This document shows positions 33,687 through 42,226 of a DNA stretch of 64,000 nt, piece after piece. The notes beneath the pieces were generated by a model. The model ran no database searches and was not told the DNA's origin. It saw nothing but the letters and a program-made list of their open reading frames with translations. The position numbers were made by a program, and so were the translations under genes. How positions within the stretch are numbered: the first letter of the stretch is position 1; each line of letters starts with the position of its first letter. This DNA is from Syntrophales bacterium (GTDB lineage: Bacteria > Desulfobacterota > Syntrophia > Syntrophales > PHBD01), in assembly GCA_035363115.1 (NCBI GenBank), contig DAOSEM010000006.1, positions 62,001 through 126,000 of the forward strand. The letters are read 5' to 3'.

Positions 33687-34799
33687 ATGAATTCCATCTC
33701 CATCGAGAGCAGGCTTTACGTCATCATCCTGTATTTCTGCATTATTCTGTCGGCGATCAGCATCGCCGGCAATTTCATCTCCCGTTTTCCCCTCGCCATC
33801 AGCGTGAAATGGGGAGCCCTCATCCTGGTTGCCCTGTTTGCCTACATCATTGAAAAAAAGGGACAGCGCGTCGAAGAGGCCCGGTCCCTGTTCTTCGCCT
33901 TCGTCATCCTGATGTTCCTTCCCTTTGCCTTTCTCGATTCGGGTGGAAGCAACAACAACGCCCTCGGCTACACATTCCTGATCCTGGTCGCCGTTACCTA
34001 CCTGTTCAAGGAACGGACACGGCTGGCTCTGATCGCCGCGCTGATTGCCGTTTTTGTCCTGCTGCTCCTTGTCGAGTACCACCTCCCCCACCTGGTCCAT
34101 CAGCAGCCGGCCCGGGCGCAGCTCATCGACCGCATGATCCAGGTTCCGCTGCAGATTGTGGCGATCTTCCTGATTATCCTTCAGTTTTCCCGCGCCTATG
34201 ACCGGACCAACCAGGAACTGGCCGAAGAGAGGGCAAAACTCCAGGATTCCATGGAGCGGCTGATCCTGTCGGAGCAGAAACTGCAGGAGTCGAATCTCGA
34301 GCTGGAGCGCCTGGCCGTCACGGACAAACTGACCCAACTGCCGAACCGCGTGAAGATCGATGAAATTCTCGAGCAGGAGCTGGCCCGGACAGGACGAAGC
34401 GGGCAGGAGTTCTCCATCCTGATCCTGGATATCGATTACTTCAAATCGATCAACGACACCCATGGCCATCAGGCGGGCGACGCGGTTTTGAAAGAGTTTG
34501 CCTCAACGGTGAAGGACAGCCTGAGAAAAACCGACACCGTCGGGCGCTGGGGCGGAGAGGAATTCCTGATTGTCGTACCGGCCGTCGGCATCGAGGCGGC
34601 GGCGGTCACGGCGGAGAAGCTGCGCCGGGTCATCGAGACAAGCCGATTCACCGGCGTTCCCGGGATCACGTGCAGTTTCGGCGTCACGTCATCCGTCCCG
34701 GGCGATTCCGTGGCCGCCATGATTACCCGCGCCGACCAGGCCCTCTACCGGGCCAAAAACGCCGGCCGGAACAGGATCGAGGTGGAGTCCGGCCCATGA
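33687..34799 (+). CDS. Membrane diguanylate cyclase (GGEEF)
   Basis: A 370-residue protein. About six transmembrane helices fill residues 1-170, then a coiled coil (about 175-210) and a GGDEF domain: LTQLPNRVKIDEIL, LDIDYFKSINDTHGHQAGD and the active site RWGGEEFLIV, with an RKTD inhibitory site five residues before. It makes c-di-GMP. AAAGGA precedes the chosen ATG; an in-frame start at 33660 is possible. It overlaps the AraC-type gene by four bases, so cyclase and regulator are co-expressed. Confidence 0.92.
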   Translation: MNSISIESRLYVIILYFCIILSAISIAGNFISRFPLAISVKWGALILVALFAYIIEKKGQRVEEARSLFFAFVILMFLPFAFLDSGGSNNNALGYTFLILVAVTYLFKERTRLALIAALIAVFVLLLLVEYHLPHLVHQQPARAQLIDRMIQVPLQIVAIFLIILQFSRAYDRTNQELAEERAKLQDSMERLILSEQKLQESNLELERLAVTDKLTQLPNRVKIDEILEQELARTGRSGQEFSILILDIDYFKSINDTHGHQAGDAVLKEFASTVKDSLRKTDTVGRWGGEEFLIVVPAVGIEAAAVTAEKLRRVIETSRFTGVPGITCSFGVTSSVPGDSVAAMITRADQALYRAKNAGRNRIEVESGP

Positions 34800-35725
34800 A
34801 AAACCCCGTCCTGCGGCACACGGCCATGGAGTACCGGAGACGCATCTGCCGCGCCATGAACTTCATCAGCCACAACCTCGACCGGGATCTTTCCCTGGAA
34901 GAGATCGCCGGATCGGCAAATTTCTCGATGTTTCACTTCCACCGGATCTTCAAGGCCGTGGTGGGCGAGACCGTCGCGGAGTTCACCCGGAGGCTCCGCC
35001 TGGAGCTGGCCGCCAACCGGCTACTCTCCGACCGGCATGACAGCATCACCTCGATCGCCATGGACTGCGGATTCTCGAGCTCCCAGAACTTCGCCAAAGC
35101 GTTTCGCCAGTCTTTCGGGATGACGCCCTCGGCCTATCGAAAAAGCAAGCAGGGAAACAAAGTCAGCAAGCAGGAAAACGCCCTGTCGCTTTGGATCGGG
35201 TACGGTTCCGGCACCGGGTTCGAAGCGGACCCGGAAAAAAGCGAAAGGATGAGAGCCATGAACGCAGAAGTCAAACAGATGCCGGAGTACCATGTCGCCT
35301 ACGTGCGAAGGATCGGGCCATACGGCAAGGAAACATGCGAGGGGGCGTTCAATGAACTGATGCGGTGGGCAGGTCCGCGCGGCTTTCTGCAATCCGGTGA
35401 GACCATGATGGTCTACTGGGACAATCCCGAAGTGACCCCGCCGGAGAAGTGCCGCATCGACGCCTGTGTGAGCGTTCCCCGGGGAACGACAGCGGAAGGC
35501 CAGATCGGCATGCAGACCATCCGCGGCGGATATTACGCCGTCTGCCGTTTCGAGATCGCCCCGGACGGCTTTCAGGAAGCCTGGGAGAGCGCCTTTGCCT
35601 GGATCGTCAGCAGTGGGTGTGAATGCGAAGACCTTCCCTGCTACGAGCTGTACCACAACAACGCCGAAGAACACCCCGAGGGCAAGTGGATCTTCGACAT
35701 CTGCGTCCCCCTGAAGCGCCGGTAG
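34796..35725 (+). CDS. AraC-family regulator with GyrI-like effector domain
   Basis: A 309-residue protein. Residues about 10-120 hold two helix-turn-helix motifs of AraC type (LEEIAGSANFSMFHFHRIFK and ITSIAMDCGFSSSQNFAKAF). Residues about 150-309 form a GyrI-like/Rob C-terminal effector domain (YHVAYVRRIGPYGKE, IRGGYYAVCRFEI, the PCYELYHNN strand near the end). Such regulators sense small, often hydrophobic, ligands and can control efflux genes. The ABC exporter genes downstream on the opposite strand are possible targets. It is translationally coupled to the diguanylate cyclase. Confidence 0.9.
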   Translation: MKNPVLRHTAMEYRRRICRAMNFISHNLDRDLSLEEIAGSANFSMFHFHRIFKAVVGETVAEFTRRLRLELAANRLLSDRHDSITSIAMDCGFSSSQNFAKAFRQSFGMTPSAYRKSKQGNKVSKQENALSLWIGYGSGTGFEADPEKSERMRAMNAEVKQMPEYHVAYVRRIGPYGKETCEGAFNELMRWAGPRGFLQSGETMMVYWDNPEVTPPEKCRIDACVSVPRGTTAEGQIGMQTIRGGYYAVCRFEIAPDGFQEAWESAFAWIVSSGCECEDLPCYELYHNNAEEHPEGKWIFDICVPLKRR

Positions 35726-35866
35726 CCGTCGTCTCCATGGAATTTCGGACCGGATATTGACCACCGAGCGGCGCGGGCAGGAATCCGCGTCGTTCATTTC
35801 CTTGTCAACGTCAGGTCCTAACTTCAATGCCTACCGATTTTTCCACTTTCCTGTATCGTTATCCCC

Positions 35867-37069
35867 TCACCTCCCCGCCCCCTTCACCTTCCCCCCCTCC
35901 TTCACGGTGTCGTCGGGGCGGGCGATGACCTTCTCGCCCTCCTTGAGGCCGGAGAGGATCTCCGCGGTGAGGCCGCTGCGCTTGCCCACCTGGACGATGC
36001 GCTTCACGGCCTTCCCGGTGTCGGCGACGAAGACGGCCCAGTCCTGGCCGGAGCGGAAGAGCGCGCTGGCGGGCACCTGGAGCACATCCTTCCCCTCCCA
36101 GACGATGAAGGTCGTATCGAGGCGGAAGCCGTCCCCGAGGGCCTTCCACTGCTCGGGCGCTGAGGTGATGTCCACGAGGACAAGGGTCCGCTGCTCCTCC
36201 ACGCCCAGGCTGGAGATCTTCGTGAAGCCCGCCGGCTCGACGATCCGGATGGTCCCCAGGAGCGGCTGCTCGCCGCCCCACCGCTTGAACTCCACGCGCA
36301 TCCCCTTGCGGAGCTGCACCGCGTCGGACGACAGGACCTCCACGCGCACTTCCAGGTCCGCCTGGTTTCCCAGGTCGAGCAGGGGCTCGCCCTGCTGCAC
36401 GGCGCCCTCGCTCTCCCGGTAGATCCGGAAGACCCGTCCGGAGACGGGGGAGATGACGGAAGCGACGCCCCGGCCTCCCGGCCGGCCGGTCGAGTAGTCC
36501 TGCCCGGCGGTCCGGGCCCGCTCCAGGTCGGAACGGGCGACACCCACGGCGGCTGTGGCGGAGGAAAGGTTCGCGCCGGCCCGCCTGGCGTCGGCCTCGG
36601 CCTGGTCCAGCGTGTCGCGGGCGATGGTGCCCCTCTGGAACAGATTCTTCATGCGCTCGTGGCGCTGCCCGGCATAGTCGGCATCCGCCCGGGCGGCCTG
36701 CTCCCGCTCCTGGGCGGCCTTGAGCGAGGATTCAGCGGCCGAGACGGCGGCCTTCGCCTCGCCGTGGCTGCGGGGATCCAGGGCGGCGGACCGCAGGGGC
36801 TCCAGTTGCGCCACGGCCTGCCCCTTCTGGATCGCGTCGCCCACCTTCAGGTCGATCCGCCGGAGGAAGCCTGGCACCGGGGAGGAAACGGTGAAGCGGT
36901 CCTTGAGGCGGGTCCGGCCCTCCTCCTCGATCGTCACCTGCAGCGTGTCCTTCCTGGCCGCGGCCAGCTCCACCTCCACGGCCTTCGGCAGAAAGCCGTA
37001 GATCGTACCGGCGGCGGCGAGGGCGATGACGGTGATGACGAAGATCCTTCTGCGCAGAACGGGTGTCAT
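35867..37069 (-). CDS. HlyD-type periplasmic adaptor of an ABC exporter
   Basis: A 400-residue membrane-fusion protein. One N-terminal membrane anchor (about 10-26) is followed by a lipoyl-like half (SSPVPGFLRRIDLKVGDAIQ), an alpha-hairpin coiled coil rich in Ala, Arg and Glu (about 105-190), the second lipoyl half (ISPVSGRVFRIYRESEGAV) and beta-barrel segments. It links the inner-membrane permease to the periplasm or an outer-membrane channel. Third gene of the ATPase-permease-adaptor unit, after a gap of 81 bases from the permease. Confidence 0.9.
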   Translation of the reverse strand: MTPVLRRRIFVITVIALAAAGTIYGFLPKAVEVELAAARKDTLQVTIEEEGRTRLKDRFTVSSPVPGFLRRIDLKVGDAIQKGQAVAQLEPLRSAALDPRSHGEAKAAVSAAESSLKAAQEREQAARADADYAGQRHERMKNLFQRGTIARDTLDQAEADARRAGANLSSATAAVGVARSDLERARTAGQDYSTGRPGGRGVASVISPVSGRVFRIYRESEGAVQQGEPLLDLGNQADLEVRVEVLSSDAVQLRKGMRVEFKRWGGEQPLLGTIRIVEPAGFTKISSLGVEEQRTLVLVDITSAPEQWKALGDGFRLDTTFIVWEGKDVLQVPASALFRSGQDWAVFVADTGKAVKRIVQVGKRSGLTAEILSGLKEGEKVIARPDDTVKEGGKVKGAGR

Positions 37070-37150
37070 GGGTTTTCTCCGATTGGTTTCCGCGGAGCCC
37101 GGCGCGCCAGGCGGGTGGGGAATCCCCTCCCCTTGCCTGCGGCGCCGCGG

Positions 37151-39514
37151 CTACTCGCGCGTTTTCAATACCTCAACAAGGTCCAGCCGATCAAGCTTGC
37201 GGCGCACGATGAGCGCCGACACGACCGCCGAGATCAGGACAACGGCCGCCGCCATCGAGTACGTGGGCGGATCCAGCACCATGGGGATCCGGAACAGGTC
37301 GTTCGCCAGCGCCCAGGCGATGAGCAGGCAGAGGCTGTAGCCGATGAGAAATCCGAGCGGGATGGCCGTCAGGACCAGGAGCCCCAGCTCCCCCAGGAGG
37401 ATGTAGGACACCTCACCCCGGGTGTAGCCGAGCACGCGGAGGCTCGACAGCTCCCGGCTCCGCTCGGACAGCGCGATCCGGGCGCTGTTGTAGACGACGC
37501 CCACGGCGATGGAGCAGGCCATCAGGGTCGCCACGAAGGTGAAGAACAGCATGCCCTTGGCCTGGACGTCGTAGAAGTTGCGGATCTCGTTCGTCCGGAG
37601 CGTGATTCCCGAGACCCGGGGCATCCGGATGAACTGGCGGTACAGCTCCTCCCACTTGTTCGTGTCCGCTGTCAGGTAGGCCCCGGAAACGGCGTCCCCC
37701 TGCTTCAGGAGCCGGTTCAGCGCCGAGAGATCCATCGTCCCGGTCGTCCCGATGAACTGCTTGCTCATGGCGGTGACGGGGATCTGCAGGACCTCCCGGT
37801 TCCCCTCCAGGACCTCCACCGTGACCGTGTCGCCGGGCTTCACGCCGAGGAGCTCCCCCAGGTAGTCGCCGAGGAGAAGTCCCGAGGAGGGGATCGGAAC
37901 GGGCTTCCCCTTGTCGTTCAACTGGCTGTGAAGGCGGCCGTCCGGCTCGACCCCGTCGATGACGGTCTTGTAGCTCCTGTGGCCGAAGCGGAATCGCACG
38001 GGCACCTGGCGGAAGCCCTCCACCCGGTGGACGCCTTCCAGGCCGGCCAGGTCGTAGACGACCCGGCGGGATGTTGGCTCCACGAAGGCCACCGTCATGT
38101 CCTCCTTCTGGGAGACCCGGAACTGGACCTGGACCAGGTAATTGACGGCGTCCGAGAAGAAGCCGCTCGTCAGCATGGTGGCGCAGGCCACGGCGATCCC
38201 GAGGATCGACAGGAACGTCCGGACGGGCTTCCGCTCCACGTTCCGGAGGATAATCCGCGAGGGCTGGGAGAGCCACCGCCCGATGCCGATCTGCTCGAGA
38301 TAGGAGACCCGGTACTTTGCCGGGGGCTCGGGCCTCATGGCCTCCGCCGGCGTCTCCCGGGCCGCCCGCCAGACCGCGTGCAGCGTCCCCGCCAGGGCCG
38401 AAAGCACACTGATGCCTGTCGCCGCCAGCATCGTCAGCAGGTTGATCCGGAGGACCAGGCTGGGGAACCGGTAGACATCCATGTAGAGCTGGCCCATCCT
38501 CTGCTCCAGCCAGATGCCGAGCACCGAGCCGCCGGCCAGCCCGAGCAGCACGATCAGGATGACCAGCTTGGCGTAATGGATGGCGATGTCCGCGTTCTCA
38601 TAGCCGAAGGCCTTCAGGGCGGCGATCTGCTCGCGCTGGATGCTGACGGTCCGGCTGATGACCACGTTGAGGAGGAAAGCGGCGACCAGGATGAAGATGG
38701 TCGGGTAGATCTCGGCGCTCCGCCGGAGCATCCGGAACTCCTCGGAGAGCATGCGGTTCGACATCTGGTCCTTCCGGGCATAGGCGCCGAGGCCGCCGTA
38801 CTTCTCCAGGATCATGTCCAGCTCGGTGAGGATCCGGCCCGTGTCGGCCCCGGGCTGCACGGCCAGGACGACGTCGTTGAAGGCGCCGTCCATGTTGTAG
38901 GACTTGCCCAGGGCCTTGCGGCCCATCCAAAGGATGCCGAACCGCTTGAAATCGGGGCTGAGGGCCTCGGGCCGCATGATGAGGACGAACTCCGGCGAGA
39001 GGCCGACGCCGGTGATGACGAGATTTTTCTTCCGGCCGTTGATGATCGCCCCGATCCGGTCGCCGGGCTTGAATCCGTGGGCCTGGGCGAAGGTCTCGCT
39101 GACGACCGTCTCGTCGTCCCGGGCCGGATCCGGCATCCGGCCGCTCCGGATATAGAGCCGGTTGAGCAGCGGGCTGCCGTGCTCCGGGACCGAGATCATC
39201 TGGGCCGTCACCGGCTCGGGGAAGCCCTCGATGTCCAGCTTGACCGGGGCCACCACGCGGGTCTCCGCGACGGTGACGCCGGGGATCGCGGCAATGCGGC
39301 TCCGCAGGCTCTCCGGGGCCCGCTTCAGGGACACGAAGACGTCGGCGAAGGCGTAGTCCCGGTAGAAGCGGTCCCGCGTCGCCGTGAGGGACTCCATGGC
39401 GCCGATGAACATGACGAAGGCCGCCATGCCGCTCGTGATGACGATCGCGATGGCCAGGGCCTGCCCCCTCATGATCCGCAGGTCCCTGAAGACTTTCCGG
39501 TTCAGTGCCTTCAT
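37151..39514 (-). CDS. FtsX-type ABC exporter permease
   Basis: A 787-residue inner-membrane permease with two FtsX-like halves. Each half has a periplasmic region and membrane helices: an N-terminal helix (about 15-38), a cluster at about 265-385 and a C-terminal cluster at about 660-780. The pattern resembles DevC/MacB-like tandem permeases used with HlyD-type adaptors. Substrate unknown (lipoprotein, lipid or drug). It starts four bases after the ATPase stop. Confidence 0.9.
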   Translation of the reverse strand: MKALNRKVFRDLRIMRGQALAIAIVITSGMAAFVMFIGAMESLTATRDRFYRDYAFADVFVSLKRAPESLRSRIAAIPGVTVAETRVVAPVKLDIEGFPEPVTAQMISVPEHGSPLLNRLYIRSGRMPDPARDDETVVSETFAQAHGFKPGDRIGAIINGRKKNLVITGVGLSPEFVLIMRPEALSPDFKRFGILWMGRKALGKSYNMDGAFNDVVLAVQPGADTGRILTELDMILEKYGGLGAYARKDQMSNRMLSEEFRMLRRSAEIYPTIFILVAAFLLNVVISRTVSIQREQIAALKAFGYENADIAIHYAKLVILIVLLGLAGGSVLGIWLEQRMGQLYMDVYRFPSLVLRINLLTMLAATGISVLSALAGTLHAVWRAARETPAEAMRPEPPAKYRVSYLEQIGIGRWLSQPSRIILRNVERKPVRTFLSILGIAVACATMLTSGFFSDAVNYLVQVQFRVSQKEDMTVAFVEPTSRRVVYDLAGLEGVHRVEGFRQVPVRFRFGHRSYKTVIDGVEPDGRLHSQLNDKGKPVPIPSSGLLLGDYLGELLGVKPGDTVTVEVLEGNREVLQIPVTAMSKQFIGTTGTMDLSALNRLLKQGDAVSGAYLTADTNKWEELYRQFIRMPRVSGITLRTNEIRNFYDVQAKGMLFFTFVATLMACSIAVGVVYNSARIALSERSRELSSLRVLGYTRGEVSYILLGELGLLVLTAIPLGFLIGYSLCLLIAWALANDLFRIPMVLDPPTYSMAAAVVLISAVVSALIVRRKLDRLDLVEVLKTRE

Positions 39515-39518
39515 GGCC

Positions 39519-40265
39519 TCACCAGTGAAGGTCCTGCGGCGCCTTCTTCTCGGTGTTCACCGTCACCTGGGAGATCCTCCCGTCGCTCAGGTTGATGACG
39601 CGGTCCGCCATGGCGGCGATGTCCACGTTGTGGGTGATGATGACCGTGGCCGTTCCCAGCTCGCGGTTGACCCGGTCCAGGGCCTCGAGGACAACGATGC
39701 CCGTCCCGGAGTCGAGGGCCCCCGTCGGCTCGTCGCAGAGGAGAACCTTGGGGTTCTTGGAGATCGCCCGGGCGATGGCGACGCGCTGCTGCTCGCCGCC
39801 GGAGAGCTGGGCGGGAAAGTGGTCGAGCCGCTCCGCCAGGCCGACCAGGCGCAGGGCCTCCTCGGCCCGCATCGGCTCCGAGGCGATCTCGGTGACGACC
39901 TCGACGTTTTCCCGGGCCGTCAGGCTGGGAATGAGGTTGTAGAACTGGAAGACGAACCCGACGTGGACCCGGCGGTACTCCGTCAGCTCCTTGTCGCCGG
40001 CCTTCGTCAGGCTGATGCCGAGGTAGGAGACCTCGCCTCCGGATGCTGTGTCGAGGCCGCCCAGGATGTTGAGGAGCGTTGATTTTCCGCTTCCCGACGG
40101 ACCCAGGAGGACGACCAGCTCGCCCGAGTAGAGCTCCATGTCCACCCCGCGCAGGGCGTGGACCTCCAGCTCGCCCATCCGGTAGACCTTGGTGAGCCCC
40201 CGGACCTGGAAGACGACGTTGTTGTCAGTTTGATTCCGTGGCGATGCAGCGTTTCCCTTGGCCAT
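39519..40265 (-). CDS. LolD/MacB-type ABC exporter ATPase
   Basis: A 248-residue ABC ATPase: Walker A GPSGSGKST, VGFVFQFYNLIPSLTARENV (LolD/MacB hallmark), signature LSGGEQQRVAIARAI, Walker B VLLCDEPTGALD and switch His IITHNVDIA. It powers the FtsX-type permease. First gene of the three-gene minus-strand exporter unit. Confidence 0.95.
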   Translation of the reverse strand: MAKGNAASPRNQTDNNVVFQVRGLTKVYRMGELEVHALRGVDMELYSGELVVLLGPSGSGKSTLLNILGGLDTASGGEVSYLGISLTKAGDKELTEYRRVHVGFVFQFYNLIPSLTARENVEVVTEIASEPMRAEEALRLVGLAERLDHFPAQLSGGEQQRVAIARAISKNPKVLLCDEPTGALDSGTGIVVLEALDRVNRELGTATVIITHNVDIAAMADRVINLSDGRISQVTVNTEKKAPQDLHW

Positions 40266-40382
40266 TGCGCCGTTCCCCGTTCAAGCGTGGGCGGATGCCC
40301 GTTGCTGCTGATTCCGGACGTCCGCGGCGCGCATCATTCCATGTTTCAGGGGGATTGCACAAGGATCTTTTCGGAGGAGCAC

Positions 40383-40412
40383 AAAAAAGCCGGGCGGCGG
40401 GGGCCGCCCGGC
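40383..40412 (-). terminator. Intrinsic terminator of the universal stress protein gene
   Basis: A perfect 10-bp stem GCCGGGCGGC / GCCGCCCGGC (40389-40398 with 40403-40412) with a four-base loop. On the minus strand a run of six T follows (40388-40383). Confidence 0.9.
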
Positions 40413-40549
40413 TCGTCGGGAAGAACGCCCGGACCGGACCGGATGGAACACGAAACAACGGCGACGGGGAAAGGGTGTTGCGGCGGCACATCGGTGCCGC
40501 TTTTCTCCGATTTGCGGTCCCGGTCATCCGCCGGTGCCGGGCGCGAGCG

Positions 40550-40999
40550 TTACGTCCCGGGCTGCTTGGGCCTGACAAGCAGGACCGGGACCTTGGAGTC
40601 GTGAAGGACCCGGAGCGCGACACTGCCGAAGACCCACTTCTTGAGGCCCGAGTAGCCGTGGGAGGCAATGACGATCAGGTCCATTTCGTTTTCCTTCGCA
40701 TACTGTACGATCGTTTCCGCCGCCCGCCCCTCCAGGATGACGGACTTTACCGCCACATTTTCCGCCGCCAGCGACTCCTCGATCCGGTTCATGTACTCCT
40801 GCCCGCGACCGAACTCGAACTGCACGACGTCCAGGACGTTTGCCCCCTCCGCCACCCAGTGGGCCGGAACCTCCACGACATAGAGAAGGGTCACGGATCC
40901 GACGCATCCCCATCCCTCCTGCGCCATCTTCCTCAGCTCGTCGAGGGCGCATTCGGCAATGGAGGATCCATCCAATGGCACAAGGACATTCTTGTACAT
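40550..40999 (-). CDS. Universal stress protein (UspA family)
   Basis: A 149-residue protein: MYKNVLVPLDGSSIAECALD at the start, DLIVIASHGYSGLKKWVFGS (ATP-binding GxxGxxxxxxGS pattern) and ALRVLHDSKVPVLLVRP at the end, all UspA family. The residues suggest an ATP-binding subtype. AAAGGAGG precedes the ATG. It lies downstream of the MscS and trehalose genes on the same strand and ends at a strong terminator, so it may be part of the osmotic/stress block. Confidence 0.93.
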   Translation of the reverse strand: MYKNVLVPLDGSSIAECALDELRKMAQEGWGCVGSVTLLYVVEVPAHWVAEGANVLDVVQFEFGRGQEYMNRIEESLAAENVAVKSVILEGRAAETIVQYAKENEMDLIVIASHGYSGLKKWVFGSVALRVLHDSKVPVLLVRPKQPGT

Positions 41000-41107
41000 G
41001 ATGCACACCTCCTTTCCTTGCCATCCATCGGCTCCCCGTCGCGACCGGGTCCTCCGGCAGCGCGCGGGGCGCGGTTCGTCTCTCCTGAAACCCCGTCTCC
41101 GGCCGGC

Positions 41108-42145
41108 CTAAGCCGCCGACTCCATGTAGACGGTACGGATCGGGAAGGGAATCTCGATTCCGTGCTCGTCGTACGCCCGCTTGAGTCTCTTGACGAACTC
41201 GTGCTTCACGAAATACTGGTCCACGAACTCTCCGACCCGGAGGATCACCGTGAAATCGATGCTGAAATCATTGAACGTATGATACCGGATAAAGGGCTCG
41301 AAGGCGGCGACCCCGCCCTGGGCCTCCGCCAGAACCCGCGCAGCCGTTTCTATCGTGACGCGCTCCACGATCTCCAGGTCGCTGTCATAGCTGACGCCGA
41401 CTTCGACCAGGACGGACATCTCTTTCTGCGGGTGGTCGTAGTTGGTCACGATGGCCGAGGCGATCTTGGAGTTCGGGACGATGATCAGGTTGTTGGCGAG
41501 CGCGCGGATCGTCGTGTACCGCCAGTTGATGTCCGTCACAAACCCCTCCTCCCCGCTGCCCAGGCGGATATAATCGCCCTGGCCGATCTGCCGCGAGGCG
41601 ATCACCTGGATCCCGGCGAAGAGGTTGGACAGCGTGTCCTGAAGGGCCAGGGCGACGGCCAGGCCCCCGACGCCCAAGGCCGTCAGGATCGGCGTGATGG
41701 AGATCCCGAGGGTTTGGAGGATGACCAGGAATCCGATGATGAAGACGACAATCCGGGTGATGTTGGTAAAGATCGTGTTGGCGAAAAAAGCACCCTCCGC
41801 CCGCTTCCCGTAGCTGTTCATGAAGCCCTTCGCCATCCGGGCCAGCACAATCGTAACCGTCAGGATCGCGAGGACGACGATCGCCTTGTCGGCGTTTCCT
41901 TCCGCGGCAGAAGAGAGCGACGAGGCGTGCACGGCCCCGTAAACACCCGCCAGGGTGAACCAGATCAGGGGCATGCGCCGCAGCGACTCGGCCAGGATAT
42001 CGTCCACGTCCCACGCTGTCCGGGCCGCCAGGGACCTCAGCCTGCGGAGAACCGCCACTTCGGCGACGATGCCGGCGGCCAGGCCCGCGGCAAGGAACAG
42101 GATGGGAATGATCCAGGGATAATCGGCAATCAGCTTGGAAAACAT
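41108..42145 (-). CDS. MscS-family mechanosensitive channel
   Basis: A 345-residue membrane channel. Several transmembrane helices fill residues 1-170; the pore helix region is GGLAVALALQDTLSNLFAG, followed by the MscS beta domain (RQIGQGDYIRLGSGEEGFV, VPNSKIASAIVTNY) and a C-terminal alpha/beta domain. It releases solutes on hypo-osmotic shock. It lies directly downstream of an OtsA-type synthase gene, linking solute synthesis with solute release. Confidence 0.92.
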   Translation of the reverse strand: MFSKLIADYPWIIPILFLAAGLAAGIVAEVAVLRRLRSLAARTAWDVDDILAESLRRMPLIWFTLAGVYGAVHASSLSSAAEGNADKAIVVLAILTVTIVLARMAKGFMNSYGKRAEGAFFANTIFTNITRIVVFIIGFLVILQTLGISITPILTALGVGGLAVALALQDTLSNLFAGIQVIASRQIGQGDYIRLGSGEEGFVTDINWRYTTIRALANNLIIVPNSKIASAIVTNYDHPQKEMSVLVEVGVSYDSDLEIVERVTIETAARVLAEAQGGVAAFEPFIRYHTFNDFSIDFTVILRVGEFVDQYFVKHEFVKRLKRAYDEHGIEIPFPIRTVYMESAA

Positions 42146-42226
42146 GGACCATACTCCTTTTCGTTTTTTCGATTCCTCGTTTCCGGGAAGACGGCGGCTA
42201 CGCCGGCTGTACTCCCCGCACTTTAC

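Noticed and set aside
36659..39595. A 978-codon open frame on the plus strand opposite the exporter permease and adaptor genes.
   Set aside because: It is antisense to two well-supported genes, lacks domains and has the Arg/Asp/Gly/His-rich look of a GC-rich shadow frame.
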